From an uncultured beta proteobacterium (GTDB taxonomy: Bacteria > Pseudomonadota > Gammaproteobacteria > Burkholderiales > Burkholderiaceae): a DNA stretch of 24,392 nt. This document shows, in pieces, positions 16,853 to 24,392 of the stretch (within the stretch, counting starts at the first letter, position 1; every line of letters begins with the position of its first letter). The position numbers were made by a program, and so were the translations under genes. Location of the stretch: contig CAITHY010000122.1 of the NCBI GenBank assembly GCA_903892315.1, positions 1 to 24,392 of the forward strand. The letters are read 5' to 3'. Below the pieces are notes generated by a model. It ran no database searches and was not told where the DNA came from. It worked only from the letters and a program-made list of their open reading frames with translations.

Positions 16853-17395
16853 ATGTTATCTAGCCCAAAACCACGCTCCTTATTACATACCCGAGAGATT
16901 ACTTTTCAGGGTTACACAAGAGAAGATGGTTTATGGGATATTGAGGGTCATCTCAAAGATTTCAAAACAAACCCCTTTCAAACGAGTGCAAAAACCTGGC
17001 AGCCAGGAGAAGCTTTTCATGACATGTGGGTGCGAGTCACGCTGGACAAAGAGTTTGTCATCAAGGCAATAGAAGCTGTGATGGATGGCCAGCCCCATGC
17101 AGAATGCACGGCAGCTATTCCACCGATGGAGTCACTCATTGGAGAGCGGCTAGGCAAGGGCTGGCGCAAAACCATTGATACCCACCTTGGTGGAATTAAA
17201 GGCTGCACCCATTTGCGCGAGCTGCTCTTCAATCTTGCTACTGCAGCTTATCAATCTATTCCAGGGGCGTTCTTTGATCCGAATGGCGATAAGCCACCGC
17301 TTTACTTGGGTACCTGCAAGTCCTGGGACTTTGATGGTCCCGTAGTCATGCGTGTGTACCCCCAGTTTTATCAGTGGAATAAAACTCAGCCTTAA
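16853..17395 (+). CDS. DUF2889 family protein
   Basis: A conserved proteobacterial family without known activity, about 180 residues here. Family hallmarks are visible: LLHTREITFQGYTREDGLWDIEG, HLKDFK, EAFHDMWVRVT, CTAAIPPMESLIGERLGKGW and the conserved GGIKGCTHLRELL, with invariant-looking His, Asp and Cys that could bind metal. There is no signal peptide or membrane helix. I chose ATG 16853; the frame extends upstream only to a TTG. Its stop overlaps the convergent ydfG stop by four bases. Confidence 0.85.
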   Translation: MLSSPKPRSLLHTREITFQGYTREDGLWDIEGHLKDFKTNPFQTSAKTWQPGEAFHDMWVRVTLDKEFVIKAIEAVMDGQPHAECTAAIPPMESLIGERLGKGWRKTIDTHLGGIKGCTHLRELLFNLATAAYQSIPGAFFDPNGDKPPLYLGTCKSWDFDGPVVMRVYPQFYQWNKTQP

Positions 17396-18162
17396 AACTC
17401 GCCGCGATGAACATTAAATGCATTGAAGGCCTGCTGAACTGGCATTACTTCTAAGACATTGATATTCATATGACTTGGTAAAGTCGCTGACCAATAAATT
17501 GCCTCAGCCACATCATCAGCACTTAAAGCCTGAACGCCGGTATAAACCTTCTCCGCTTTATCGTCATCACCCTTAAAGCGAACATTAGAGAACTCCGTGC
17601 CAGCGCACATACCTGGCTCTATACAAGTTACTCGCACTGGCGTACCAATCAGATCGGCGCGCAAATTTAAACTAAATTGCTTAACAAATGCTTTGGTACC
17701 GCCATAGACATTACCGCCTGGGTAAGGATAGTTTGCGGCAACAGAGCCCAAATTAATCACATGACCACATTTACGCTCCACCATGCCCGGCAAGAAGGCG
17801 CGACTCATGTGCGCAAGTCCTTTGATATTGGTATCAATCATTTGATCCCAATCGCTCAAAAATGCTTTATGGGCTGGCTCTAAACCCAAGGCGAGCCCAG
17901 CATTATTTACTAAAACAGTGATCTTTGAAAATTCTGCTGGCAGCGCACTTGCCAAAGAATCGACCTGAGCGCTATTGCAAACATCAACTACCATAGTGAG
18001 GAGTTTTTTCTGCTGCTCAGCTGGCAAGGAGCTCTTTAGAGCCTCTAAACGATCCGCTCTCCTACCAACCGCAACCACTTTATGGCCATGAGCTAAAAAG
18101 CGTCGAGCAGTTGCCTCTCCAAATCCGGCAGTAGCGCCGGTAACTAATACAGTATGTTCCAT
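17392..18162 (-). CDS. ydfG: NADP-dependent 3-hydroxy acid dehydrogenase YdfG
   Basis: Short-chain dehydrogenase that oxidises 3-hydroxy acids and L-allo-threonine and reduces malonic semialdehyde. The 256 residues follow E. coli YdfG closely: nucleotide loop TGATAGFGEATARRF, NNAGLALGLEPAHKA, catalytic Ser140, Tyr153 and Lys157 (GGNVYGGTKAFVKQFSLNLR), TEFSNVRFKGDDDKAEK and the C-terminal NVHRGEF. The Arg34-Arg35 pair after the second strand fits NADP. Where E. coli reads EPGLVGG this one reads EPGMCAG, a change beside the cofactor and substrate pocket. It is a single leftward gene. Confidence 0.92.
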   Translation of the reverse strand: MEHTVLVTGATAGFGEATARRFLAHGHKVVAVGRRADRLEALKSSLPAEQQKKLLTMVVDVCNSAQVDSLASALPAEFSKITVLVNNAGLALGLEPAHKAFLSDWDQMIDTNIKGLAHMSRAFLPGMVERKCGHVINLGSVAANYPYPGGNVYGGTKAFVKQFSLNLRADLIGTPVRVTCIEPGMCAGTEFSNVRFKGDDDKAEKVYTGVQALSADDVAEAIYWSATLPSHMNINVLEVMPVQQAFNAFNVHRGEF

Positions 18163-18218
18163 GCTTCCTCTTCAATTCTTTAATGAATAGTGTTTTGTAA
18201 TTTAATATTAATGCCTAT

Positions 18219-19016
18219 ATGGTATTTCTGCGCGTGCTCACCTTTTCCCTGCTATGCATGCCTGCCGCTCTGGTGTGCGCCACAGAGCAAGCCTCTTCCA
18301 CGCCTATTTTAGGGCTCGTTAATGCATCTCAAGAAAGGTCTCAAGATCACATCTTGGAGTTTTGGGGCTACCATGCCGCCCAAGGCGCTGAGAATTATGC
18401 TGACACGCTTAAATTACGCTATTACAACCCTTTAAATCTTGGTAGTTGGCATGGCACCATGAGGTTGGACACTGCTTATACCGCCACCTATGGACCTACA
18501 CTTCCCGCACAATCTACTGGCACCTTTTCTCCTAATAATGCGATGCTCACGATTTGGGGTGGTCAAGCCGATTGGCTTGCAAATGTTGGAGCCAGAATAT
18601 TGGCCCCACTCGGCAGCACAGGCCAGTGGCTAGCGGGGCCTCAGGTGAGCTCCTCGTTTAAACCTGCCAATAGCAGTCAAAATATTCTTTCGGATTTTTC
18701 ACCTCTAGCCAGATACATGATGGGGTTCAATCGTAAGGCGCCCACAGCCTCCGGTTTACCCCCAGTAGATAATCACCTCGAGCTGTATCCAACGGTCGGC
18801 CTCAATCTGAGTTCTAGCACTCAGTTGCGCTTCTGGGATGAAAATGGTGCCGTATATAACTCGTCAGGTGGCGGCTGGTTTGTACCAATCGATGCCATGG
18901 TAACTGAGCGTATCAATAAAAACCTTTTAATCGCGATTGGTGGGGCCAAGCAAGTTGTGCAGACTTATTCACTCTACAACTGGACCGTGTACGGAAAAAT
19001 TTCACTTAGTTTTTAA
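18219..19016 (+). CDS. Putative outer-membrane beta-barrel protein, function unknown
   Basis: The 265-residue protein begins with a signal peptide (FSLLCMPAALVCA, cut before TEQ). The rest has the alternating polar and aromatic pattern of membrane beta strands (TLKLRYYNPLNLGSWHGTM, HLELYPTVGLNLSSS, LRFWDENGAVYN, WTVYGKISLSF). The last strand ends in Phe, the usual signal for outer-membrane barrel insertion. The pattern is reminiscent of small transporter-like barrels of the MetA-pathway type, but I cannot name a family with confidence. It sits alone between two leftward genes, starting 56 bases from the ydfG start and ending 19 bases from the convergent MBL gene. Confidence 0.7.
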   Translation: MVFLRVLTFSLLCMPAALVCATEQASSTPILGLVNASQERSQDHILEFWGYHAAQGAENYADTLKLRYYNPLNLGSWHGTMRLDTAYTATYGPTLPAQSTGTFSPNNAMLTIWGGQADWLANVGARILAPLGSTGQWLAGPQVSSSFKPANSSQNILSDFSPLARYMMGFNRKAPTASGLPPVDNHLELYPTVGLNLSSSTQLRFWDENGAVYNSSGGGWFVPIDAMVTERINKNLLIAIGGAKQVVQTYSLYNWTVYGKISLSF

Positions 19017-19035
19017 GGTAAGTGATACCAGATGA

Positions 19036-19959
19036 TTAGCCAAGATCAATCAAGATCTCATTCTCTAGTTTTGCTGCGCCTGATTTCACCAAAGCTTTAG
19101 GTAGCCACTGCGTAAATTCATCCATACTCATATTGAGTAGTTTTGCCGCATTCACTAACGCAGGTGTATTCGAAATCCATGCATTCACTTGTGCAATATC
19201 ACGACTACGCCATTCTAAGAGGCGATATTTCAGCAATACTTTAGCCCCGTGGCGTGCATTGCGATCTGGATCTGAAGCTAAATACTCTAATCTTGATCTT
19301 GCTGTCGCAAGTGATTTGGCAACATCTACAAAAGGCGCGCCATGCCCAGGAATCACCAGATTTACTGGCAGAGTCTCAATCAGATCTAGCGTTTGAGCCA
19401 CCTCCTCAAAACCTGCCTCACCCCAGAGCTCGGGGAAAATTACCCCAAAGCCCTCTTCCCATAGGGCATCGGCTGAAATCAAGATGCAATGCTCTGGTTG
19501 GTACAACATGACAGAATGTGGATCATGCCCTGGTGCTGCCAATATCTTCCAGCGATATCTTCCTAATACTATTTCTTCGCCCGGAACCAATACTCCGTGA
19601 TGGGAAAACTGAGGGCACTCTTGACCTAAGTTGTCGTAACTTAATAAATCACTATCCCAATTTTTCACTGCCAGCGCTTCAGCAGCCGGAATATATACCT
19701 CGCAATGAAAAGCCTCCACTAAAGCAGCATTGCCGCCACAGTGATCCGAATGCAGATGGGTATTGACTACCTTATGGAATTTCAAAAGGTGATGCTTTTG
19801 TAAAGCATTCTGAACCAAACCAATAGTCAGGTCTTGGTGAGTGCAATATCCAGAATCTACCAAGGAGACATCATTTTCACCACAGTGAAAAATATTATTG
19901 GCTGAGAGCCAGCCTCTTTCAAAGACTTCAATCCCCGGAGGCAATAAATGCATCGTCAT
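19036..19959 (-). CDS. Metallo-beta-lactamase-fold hydrolase
   Basis: Binuclear metal hydrolase of the glyoxalase II-like superfamily; 307 residues. Metal ligands show in HLHSDHCGGN (His68, His70, Asp72, His73), GHDPHSVML, ISADALWEEGFG and VIPGHGAPF, in the usual order. A C-terminal helical part (about 235-307) follows, as in the larger MBL members. There is no signal peptide, so it is probably cytosolic. It is the last gene after msrP and the lipocalin, 18 bases from the lipocalin stop. The substrate cannot be assigned; thioesters, lactones and persulfides are all possible in this superfamily. Confidence 0.88.
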   Translation of the reverse strand: MTMHLLPPGIEVFERGWLSANNIFHCGENDVSLVDSGYCTHQDLTIGLVQNALQKHHLLKFHKVVNTHLHSDHCGGNAALVEAFHCEVYIPAAEALAVKNWDSDLLSYDNLGQECPQFSHHGVLVPGEEIVLGRYRWKILAAPGHDPHSVMLYQPEHCILISADALWEEGFGVIFPELWGEAGFEEVAQTLDLIETLPVNLVIPGHGAPFVDVAKSLATARSRLEYLASDPDRNARHGAKVLLKYRLLEWRSRDIAQVNAWISNTPALVNAAKLLNMSMDEFTQWLPKALVKSGAAKLENEILIDLG

Positions 19960-19977
19960 AGCTGAGTTGCTTGGCGC

Positions 19978-20538
19978 TTACTTTATGCTTGCTTGTGGAG
20001 TTAACTCTAACTTACGCACATCAAACTGTTGCGTCTGGATACGCACCAAGGTGTCTTCATAGACTTTTTTATCTAACTGTGGAGTTCTGGACAGAACCCA
20101 AAGATATTGACGGCGAGGGTCACTCACGACAGCTACTTGATACTGAGCATCCAAGTCAATCACCCAATAATCACCCCATAGCAAAGGTATAAAGGCTAAC
20201 CACGCGGGTGCAAATCGCACTTCAAGCTTAGGGGAGTCTTTTGCCCCAATCTGTCTTGCAGTGCCCTCGGCCTCTGAAACATCGCCCTCAGCAGTTTTGC
20301 AGCTATTCAATACTTTTAGTGAGCCATCAGCCCTAGCCGAATAAACCGCCTTGGTATTGCTAATGCACTTCTTCTGAAACCAATTAGGGTATTTAGCAAT
20401 TTCATACCAAGTACCTAAATAACGCTGTACATCTAAAGATGGAATCGTCTTTACCGATACATCAACCTCCTGCCCGTAAGCAGAAAGGCTCAACAACACA
20501 ATGCAGATGCTAAAAAATACTGAATAAATTTTGTTCAT
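19978..20538 (-). CDS. Periplasmic lipocalin, Blc/apolipoprotein-D type
   Basis: Single-domain beta-barrel that binds lipids or other hydrophobic molecules; the family is tied to envelope stress. The 186 residues have a signal peptide (YSVFFSICIVLLSLSAYG, cut before QEV) and the lipocalin GTWYEIAKYPNWFQ (Gly42-Trp44). Further family stretches are GTARQIG, FIPLLWGDYWVIDLD and VVSDPRRQYLWVLSRTP. Unlike E. coli Blc it lacks a lipobox cysteine at the cleavage site, so it should be soluble in the periplasm. It starts 2 bases after the msrP stop and is almost surely co-transcribed with it. Confidence 0.92.
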   Translation of the reverse strand: MNKIYSVFFSICIVLLSLSAYGQEVDVSVKTIPSLDVQRYLGTWYEIAKYPNWFQKKCISNTKAVYSARADGSLKVLNSCKTAEGDVSEAEGTARQIGAKDSPKLEVRFAPAWLAFIPLLWGDYWVIDLDAQYQVAVVSDPRRQYLWVLSRTPQLDKKVYEDTLVRIQTQQFDVRKLELTPQASIK

Positions 20539-20540
20539 TA

Positions 20541-21503
20541 CTAATAGTACTTCTTCAGATCCATACCCGTATACATACTGGCTACTTGTTCGCCATAGCC
20601 ATTAAACATTTGGGTTTTCATCTTTGGCGCAAACATTCCTTTGGGATCGCCAATGCGACGCTCAACTGCTTGACTCCAACGCGGGTGGTCTACCTGAGGA
20701 TTTACATTGGAATAAAAGCCATACTCACGTGCATCGAACTGATTCCAACTAGTCTTCGGCATCTCTTCTGTAAAACGAATTTTGACAAGGGATTTGGCAC
20801 TCTTAAAGCCATATTTCCAAGGCACGACTATACGAACTGGGGCACCATTTTGCTTAGGTAAGACTTCACCATATAGACCAAAGGTCAGCAGCGTTAATGG
20901 ATTCATAGCCTCATCCATGCGCAGACCCTCACGATAAGGCCAATCAATAATATTGCTCTTTACTCCCGGCATTTGCTTTCGATCAGCCAAGGAAATAAAT
21001 TCCACATACTTTGCAGATCCCAGCGGCTCTACTTTATTAATGAGTTTAGAGAGTGAATAGCCATCCCATGGGATGACCATAGACCAGCCCTCAACGCAAC
21101 GCATCCGATAAATGCGCTCTTCCATAGGAGCCAGCTTCAGAAGCGCATCGATATCCAGCGTCATTGGCTTTTTGACCAAACCCTCGATTGAAATAGTCCA
21201 TGGCCTCGTCTGCAAGGTATCTGCATACGCTGCTGGGTCGGCCTTATCGGTGCCAAACTCATAAAAATTGTTGTAACTGGTGACGTACTTTAAGGCCGTC
21301 AAATCCTCTTTATTTCCATATGCGGGGTTGAGCGTAGCGGCTAGCTTTTCTGGGTTGGCAGCAAGTGCCTCCCTAGAGAACCAAGGCGCTAGGGCCATAC
21401 CAAAACCCCCAGCAGCTGCAGTCTTAATGATATTGCGGCGGTTTTCGAATACGTCTTTTGGAGTGATATCACCCGTCAGAATGGTCTTATCAGTAAAACG
21501 CAT
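20541..21503 (-). CDS. msrP: MsrP, periplasmic molybdenum-dependent methionine sulfoxide reductase
   Basis: Repairs oxidised methionine in periplasmic proteins with electrons from MsrQ. The 320 residues have a Tat signal ([19 protein letters not shown], Arg22-Arg23). The sulfite-oxidase-type fold follows, with the molybdenum ligand Cys136 in [15 protein letters not shown], then [42 protein letters not shown] and the C-terminal [14 protein letters not shown] ribosome site precedes the ATG. It is followed directly by the lipocalin and MBL genes and preceded, 55 bases away, by a BLUF gene on the same strand. The usual msrQ neighbour is missing here and lies at 11925-12530. Confidence 0.96.
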   Translation of the reverse strand: MRFTDKTILTGDITPKDVFENRRNIIKTAAAGGFGMALAPWFSREALAANPEKLAATLNPAYGNKEDLTALKYVTSYNNFYEFGTDKADPAAYADTLQTRPWTISIEGLVKKPMTLDIDALLKLAPMEERIYRMRCVEGWSMVIPWDGYSLSKLINKVEPLGSAKYVEFISLADRKQMPGVKSNIIDWPYREGLRMDEAMNPLTLLTFGLYGEVLPKQNGAPVRIVVPWKYGFKSAKSLVKIRFTEEMPKTSWNQFDAREYGFYSNVNPQVDHPRWSQAVERRIGDPKGMFAPKMKTQMFNGYGEQVASMYTGMDLKKYY

Positions 21504-21558
21504 GTTGTGCTCCCAAGAATGGAATGAACCTATTTTGCTACCGATGGCAATTTCTTGC

Positions 21559-21969
21559 TTAAGAGCAGAGGCTCGCGCGCATTTTGTTCATTAAGGCCAG
21601 GCTATGCTTATCCATACCTCCAACCATATCAGCTAGCTCTGGATAGTCTCGGGTGAGAGTCTCCCCACCATAAAAGCGCAGCAACCAGTCCGGAAAATGA
21701 CGCTCAGTAATTTCGGCGATTTCTAAAAGCTCAATACGATGATGGCGCTTATCTTCCTGAATACGTTTCCAGACCTTCATGACACTGGCGCGCTCGCCCT
21801 CTATGATTTGACCAAACTGCTGGTTGTCATAAAAGAGAATGCCCGTAACACCATTTTTTTGATTAAATGCGCGTGCGGACTCGAGCAACCGCATTAAGCC
21901 GAGAAAAGACATATCCGAGATCGCTTCACTCAGATAACTCAATTCAACCAGGTCTTTTGGTTTAGGCAT
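21559..21969 (-). CDS. BLUF-domain blue-light sensor, single domain
   Basis: FAD-binding photoreceptor; light rearranges a Tyr-Gln hydrogen-bond network around the flavin. The 136-residue product from ATG 21969 is a BLUF domain of about 95 residues and a short helical cap. Aligning with AppA at constant spacing gives Tyr12 (AppA Y21), Asn36 (N45), Gln54 (Q63, in FGQIIEG) and Trp95 (W104). The semi-conserved Met106 is Leu97 (PDWLLRF). There is no GGDEF, EAL or helix-turn-helix output domain, so it must act through a partner, like PixD. The frame extends upstream only to a TTG within the icd terminator. It is co-directional with msrP, 55 bases downstream. Confidence 0.92.
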   Translation of the reverse strand: MPKPKDLVELSYLSEAISDMSFLGLMRLLESARAFNQKNGVTGILFYDNQQFGQIIEGERASVMKVWKRIQEDKRHHRIELLEIAEITERHFPDWLLRFYGGETLTRDYPELADMVGGMDKHSLALMNKMRASLCS

Positions 21970-21990
21970 AACGTAAAAAATAGTTAGGGC

Positions 21991-22023
21991 AAATAAAAAA
22001 GGCAAACCCGGAGGTTTGCCTTT
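21991..22023 (-). terminator. Terminator after icd
   Basis: On the - strand AAAGGCAAACC and GGTTTGCCTTT pair (11 bp) around TCCG and run into TTTTTTATTT, a good U-tract. It lies about 50 bases after the icd stop and about 22 bases before the BLUF ATG. The BLUF unit therefore needs read-through or a promoter overlapping this segment. Confidence 0.88.
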
Positions 22024-22070
22024 AAATCTTAAAGCTATTTTAAAATTTAAATACTTATCGCTTATACCTA

Positions 22071-24305
22071 TTACGTATTTGCCGCCTTTAAAGCCGCATT
22101 CAAAGTAGGGCTAGGACGCATTACCGCCTCAAACTTCTCAGAAGTTGGCATAAAGTAACCACCAATATCTGCAGGCTTACCTTGAACTACCTTAAGTTCA
22201 TCCACAATCTTTTGCTCATTCTCAATTAAAGATTTTGCTAAAGGAGCGAAGTGCGCTTGCAATTCTTTATCTTCTGTTTGAGCAGCCAATGCTTCAGCCC
22301 AGTACATGGCAAGGTAGAACTGGCTTCCACGGTTATCCAACTCACCAGTGCGTGGTGAAGGTGATTTATTGTTATCTAGTAACTTACCAGTCGCTTCATC
22401 CAAGGTGCGGGCCAAGATTTTTACCTTGCTGTTGCCAGTCTTATCACCGATATCCTCAAGAGATACCGCTAAAGCCATGAACTCACCAAGAGAATCCCAA
22501 CGTAGGTGATTTTCTTCCACCAACTGTTGAACGTGCTTTGGTGCTGAACCACCAGCGCCCGTCTCGAACAAGCCACCACCAGCCATCAAAGGCACGATGG
22601 ATAACATCTTTGCACTAGTACCTAATTCCATGATTGGAAATAAGTCAGTGAGATAGTCGCGCAAAATATTACCGGTCACAGAAATAGTGTCCTTGCCACG
22701 AATCACACGCTCTAAGGTGTAACGCATTGCACGAGTCTGGGACATGATTTGAATATCTACACCAGTGAGATCGTAATCCTTAAGGTAGGTATGCACCTTC
22801 TTGATCAATTCAGCTTCGTGCGGACGGTACTCGTCGAGCCAAAATACAGCTGGAGTATTAGAAAGGCGCGCGCGATTCACCGCTAACTTCACCCAATCAC
22901 GAATTGGCGCATCTTTAACCTGACACATACGCCAGATGTCGCCCTCTTCCACATTTTGCTCAAGCAAAACCGTGCCATCATCGGCAACGATACGTGCCAC
23001 ACCAGCTTCAGGAATTTCAAAAGTCTTGTCGTGTGAACCGTACTCTTCAGCCTGCTGAGCCATCAAACCGACGTTAGGCACTGTACCCATTGTCGTTGGA
23101 TCAAAGTTACCGTGTGTCTTACAGAAATTAATCATTTCTTGATAGATGCGGGCAAAGGTACTTTCAGGAATGACTGCCTTCGTATCATGCAAACGACCAT
23201 CAGCACCCCACATTTTTCCGCCAGCACGAATCATCGCAGGCATAGAAGCATCTACGATCACATCGCTCGGAGAGTGCAGATTGGTAATGCCTTTAGCAGA
23301 ATCGACCATCGCCAATGCTGGACGATGCTCGTGGCAGGCATGCAAATCTTGAATGATTTCTTCGCGCTTGGATTCTGGCAAAGTTTGAATCTTTTCGTAC
23401 AGGCTACTCATACCGTTATTGGCATTCACGCCCAACTCTTCAAATAGCTTAGCGTGTTTTGCAAAAGCATCTTTGTAGAAAATCTTTACCGCATGACCAA
23501 ATACGATTGGGTGAGAAACCTTCATCATGGTTGCCTTGACGTGCAAGGACAACATCATGCCGGTCTTATAAGCGTCTTCGATCTCTTTTTCATAAAAATC
23601 ACACAGGGCTTTTTTACTCATATACATGCTGTCGATGATTTCGCCAGCCAATAAAGAGACTTTGGGTTTGAGGACAATGGTCTTACCACTCTTTGTCACC
23701 AAGTCCATCTTCACATCGCAAGCCTTGGTCATTGTCATAGACTTCTCACCAGCGTAAAAATCGCCGCCATGCATATGAGAAACGTGAGTACGGGATGCCT
23801 GACTCCACTCTCCCATGGAGTGTGGATTCTTGCGAGCGTAACGTTTCACAGCAGGAGGAGCGCGGCGGTCGGAGTTGCCTTCGCGCAATACTGGATTTAC
23901 TGAACTACCTAAGCATTTGGAATAACGAGTACGAATGGATTTTTCTTCATCCGATTTTGGATCTTCAGGAAAATCAGGAATCTTGTAGCCTTTAGTTTGC
24001 AACTCTTTAATAGCAGCGAGAAGCTGAGGTACAGAGGCGCTGATATTGGGCAGCTTAATAATGTTGGTATCAGGCAATAAAGTCATTTTGCCTAGCTCAG
24101 CCAAGTTATTGGGAACTTGCTGCTCAGGGGTCAGGAATTCAGGAAACTCAGCCAAGATACGGGCGGCAACGGAAATATCACTCGTCACGATCTCCACACC
24201 AGCAGGAGCTGCAAAAGTACGAATAATTGGCAGAAATGCCCGAGTGGCCAAAAGTGGCGCCTCATCTGTCAGCGTATAAATAATCTTTGATTTCTCTGAA
24301 GCCAT
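22071..24305 (-). CDS. icd: NADP-dependent isocitrate dehydrogenase, monomeric type
   Basis: Oxidatively decarboxylates isocitrate to 2-oxoglutarate in the TCA cycle. At 744 residues it is the large monomeric form (IDH-II), unrelated in length to the 45-kDa dimeric enzyme. Characteristic stretches are [86 protein letters not shown] and [19 protein letters not shown]. The start ATG 24305 has a strong GAGGAAAC ribosome site. It is a single-gene unit ended by the hairpin at 21991-22023. Confidence 0.98.
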   Translation of the reverse strand: MASEKSKIIYTLTDEAPLLATRAFLPIIRTFAAPAGVEIVTSDISVAARILAEFPEFLTPEQQVPNNLAELGKMTLLPDTNIIKLPNISASVPQLLAAIKELQTKGYKIPDFPEDPKSDEEKSIRTRYSKCLGSSVNPVLREGNSDRRAPPAVKRYARKNPHSMGEWSQASRTHVSHMHGGDFYAGEKSMTMTKACDVKMDLVTKSGKTIVLKPKVSLLAGEIIDSMYMSKKALCDFYEKEIEDAYKTGMMLSLHVKATMMKVSHPIVFGHAVKIFYKDAFAKHAKLFEELGVNANNGMSSLYEKIQTLPESKREEIIQDLHACHEHRPALAMVDSAKGITNLHSPSDVIVDASMPAMIRAGGKMWGADGRLHDTKAVIPESTFARIYQEMINFCKTHGNFDPTTMGTVPNVGLMAQQAEEYGSHDKTFEIPEAGVARIVADDGTVLLEQNVEEGDIWRMCQVKDAPIRDWVKLAVNRARLSNTPAVFWLDEYRPHEAELIKKVHTYLKDYDLTGVDIQIMSQTRAMRYTLERVIRGKDTISVTGNILRDYLTDLFPIMELGTSAKMLSIVPLMAGGGLFETGAGGSAPKHVQQLVEENHLRWDSLGEFMALAVSLEDIGDKTGNSKVKILARTLDEATGKLLDNNKSPSPRTGELDNRGSQFYLAMYWAEALAAQTEDKELQAHFAPLAKSLIENEQKIVDELKVVQGKPADIGGYFMPTSEKFEAVMRPSPTLNAALKAANT

Positions 24306-24392
24306 GAATGTTTCCTCAATATTGAAAAAATTACAGAGTCAGGTTTTTACCCTGTCGCCCTCAAATCCACATTTTGCAAGTCGCTTTTAGCG
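24306..24392 (-). promoter_or_regulatory. Upstream region of icd
   Basis: The 87 bases before icd hold its ribosome site and, at 24340-24354, the imperfect inverted repeat CAGGTTTTTACCCTG. On the - strand the repeat reads CAGGGTAAAAACCTG, close to the repeat in the iorA gap. No convincing -35/-10 pair could be assigned by eye. Confidence 0.4.

Noticed and set aside
21970..22005. TTG start for the BLUF gene at 22005
   Set aside because: It falls inside the icd terminator stem; ATG 21969 starts just before the BLUF fold.

Overview
The window looks like the chromosome of a freshwater betaproteobacterium of the Burkholderiaceae, most like Polynucleobacter. Gene content, the close relation of YdfG, RsuA, ThyA and FdxA to proteobacterial orthologs, the moderate GC (judged by eye, not computed) and the dense packing with short gaps all fit. 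This is inference from recognised protein families; no database search was run. I see no tRNA, rRNA, insertion sequence, prophage, CRISPR array or stretch over 300 bases without a gene.

Layout. Bases 1-2603 hold RNase E, cut at its 5' end by the window edge. Bases 2697-6048 hold a compact molybdenum-cofactor operon (moaA-mobA-moeA, with overlapping start and stop codons) followed by a small two-helix membrane protein and a clear terminator. A leftward NADP-type 2-hydroxyacid dehydrogenase (6114-7127) converges on it. Bases 7247-9977 read rightward: fdxA ferredoxin, a thioredoxin-reductase-like ferredoxin-NADP reductase, thymidylate synthase and dihydrofolate reductase, closed by a bidirectional terminator. 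A leftward periplasmic PpiC/SurA-type isomerase and a rightward SRAP (YedK/HMCES) DNA-protein crosslink protein follow.

Bases 11568-15363 form a leftward unit: a two-subunit, Tat-exported molybdenum hydroxylase of the IorAB type, then msrQ (heme membrane subunit), then a small lipoprotein. Bases 15506-16750 hold a very acidic 71-residue orphan, a pterin carbinolamine dehydratase and RsuA. Then come a DUF2889 protein, a YdfG dehydrogenase and an orphan outer-membrane beta-barrel candidate.

Bases 19036-21969 form a second leftward set: BLUF blue-light sensor, msrP (molybdenum methionine sulfoxide reductase), periplasmic lipocalin and MBL-fold hydrolase. The window ends with monomeric isocitrate dehydrogenase (22071-24305).

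Two themes link the genes. One is molybdenum: cofactor synthesis (MoaA, MobA, MoeA), two exported molybdoenzymes (IorAB type and MsrP), and a pterin dehydratase of a family linked to molybdopterin metabolism. The other is envelope oxidative repair: MsrP, MsrQ and lipocalin, with a blue-light sensor at the head of the msrP set. The most unusual features are the BLUF-msrP-lipocalin-MBL arrangement, and the separation of msrQ from msrP by about 8 kb, with msrQ placed behind a different molybdoenzyme. Most of the remaining window is ordinary housekeeping sequence.
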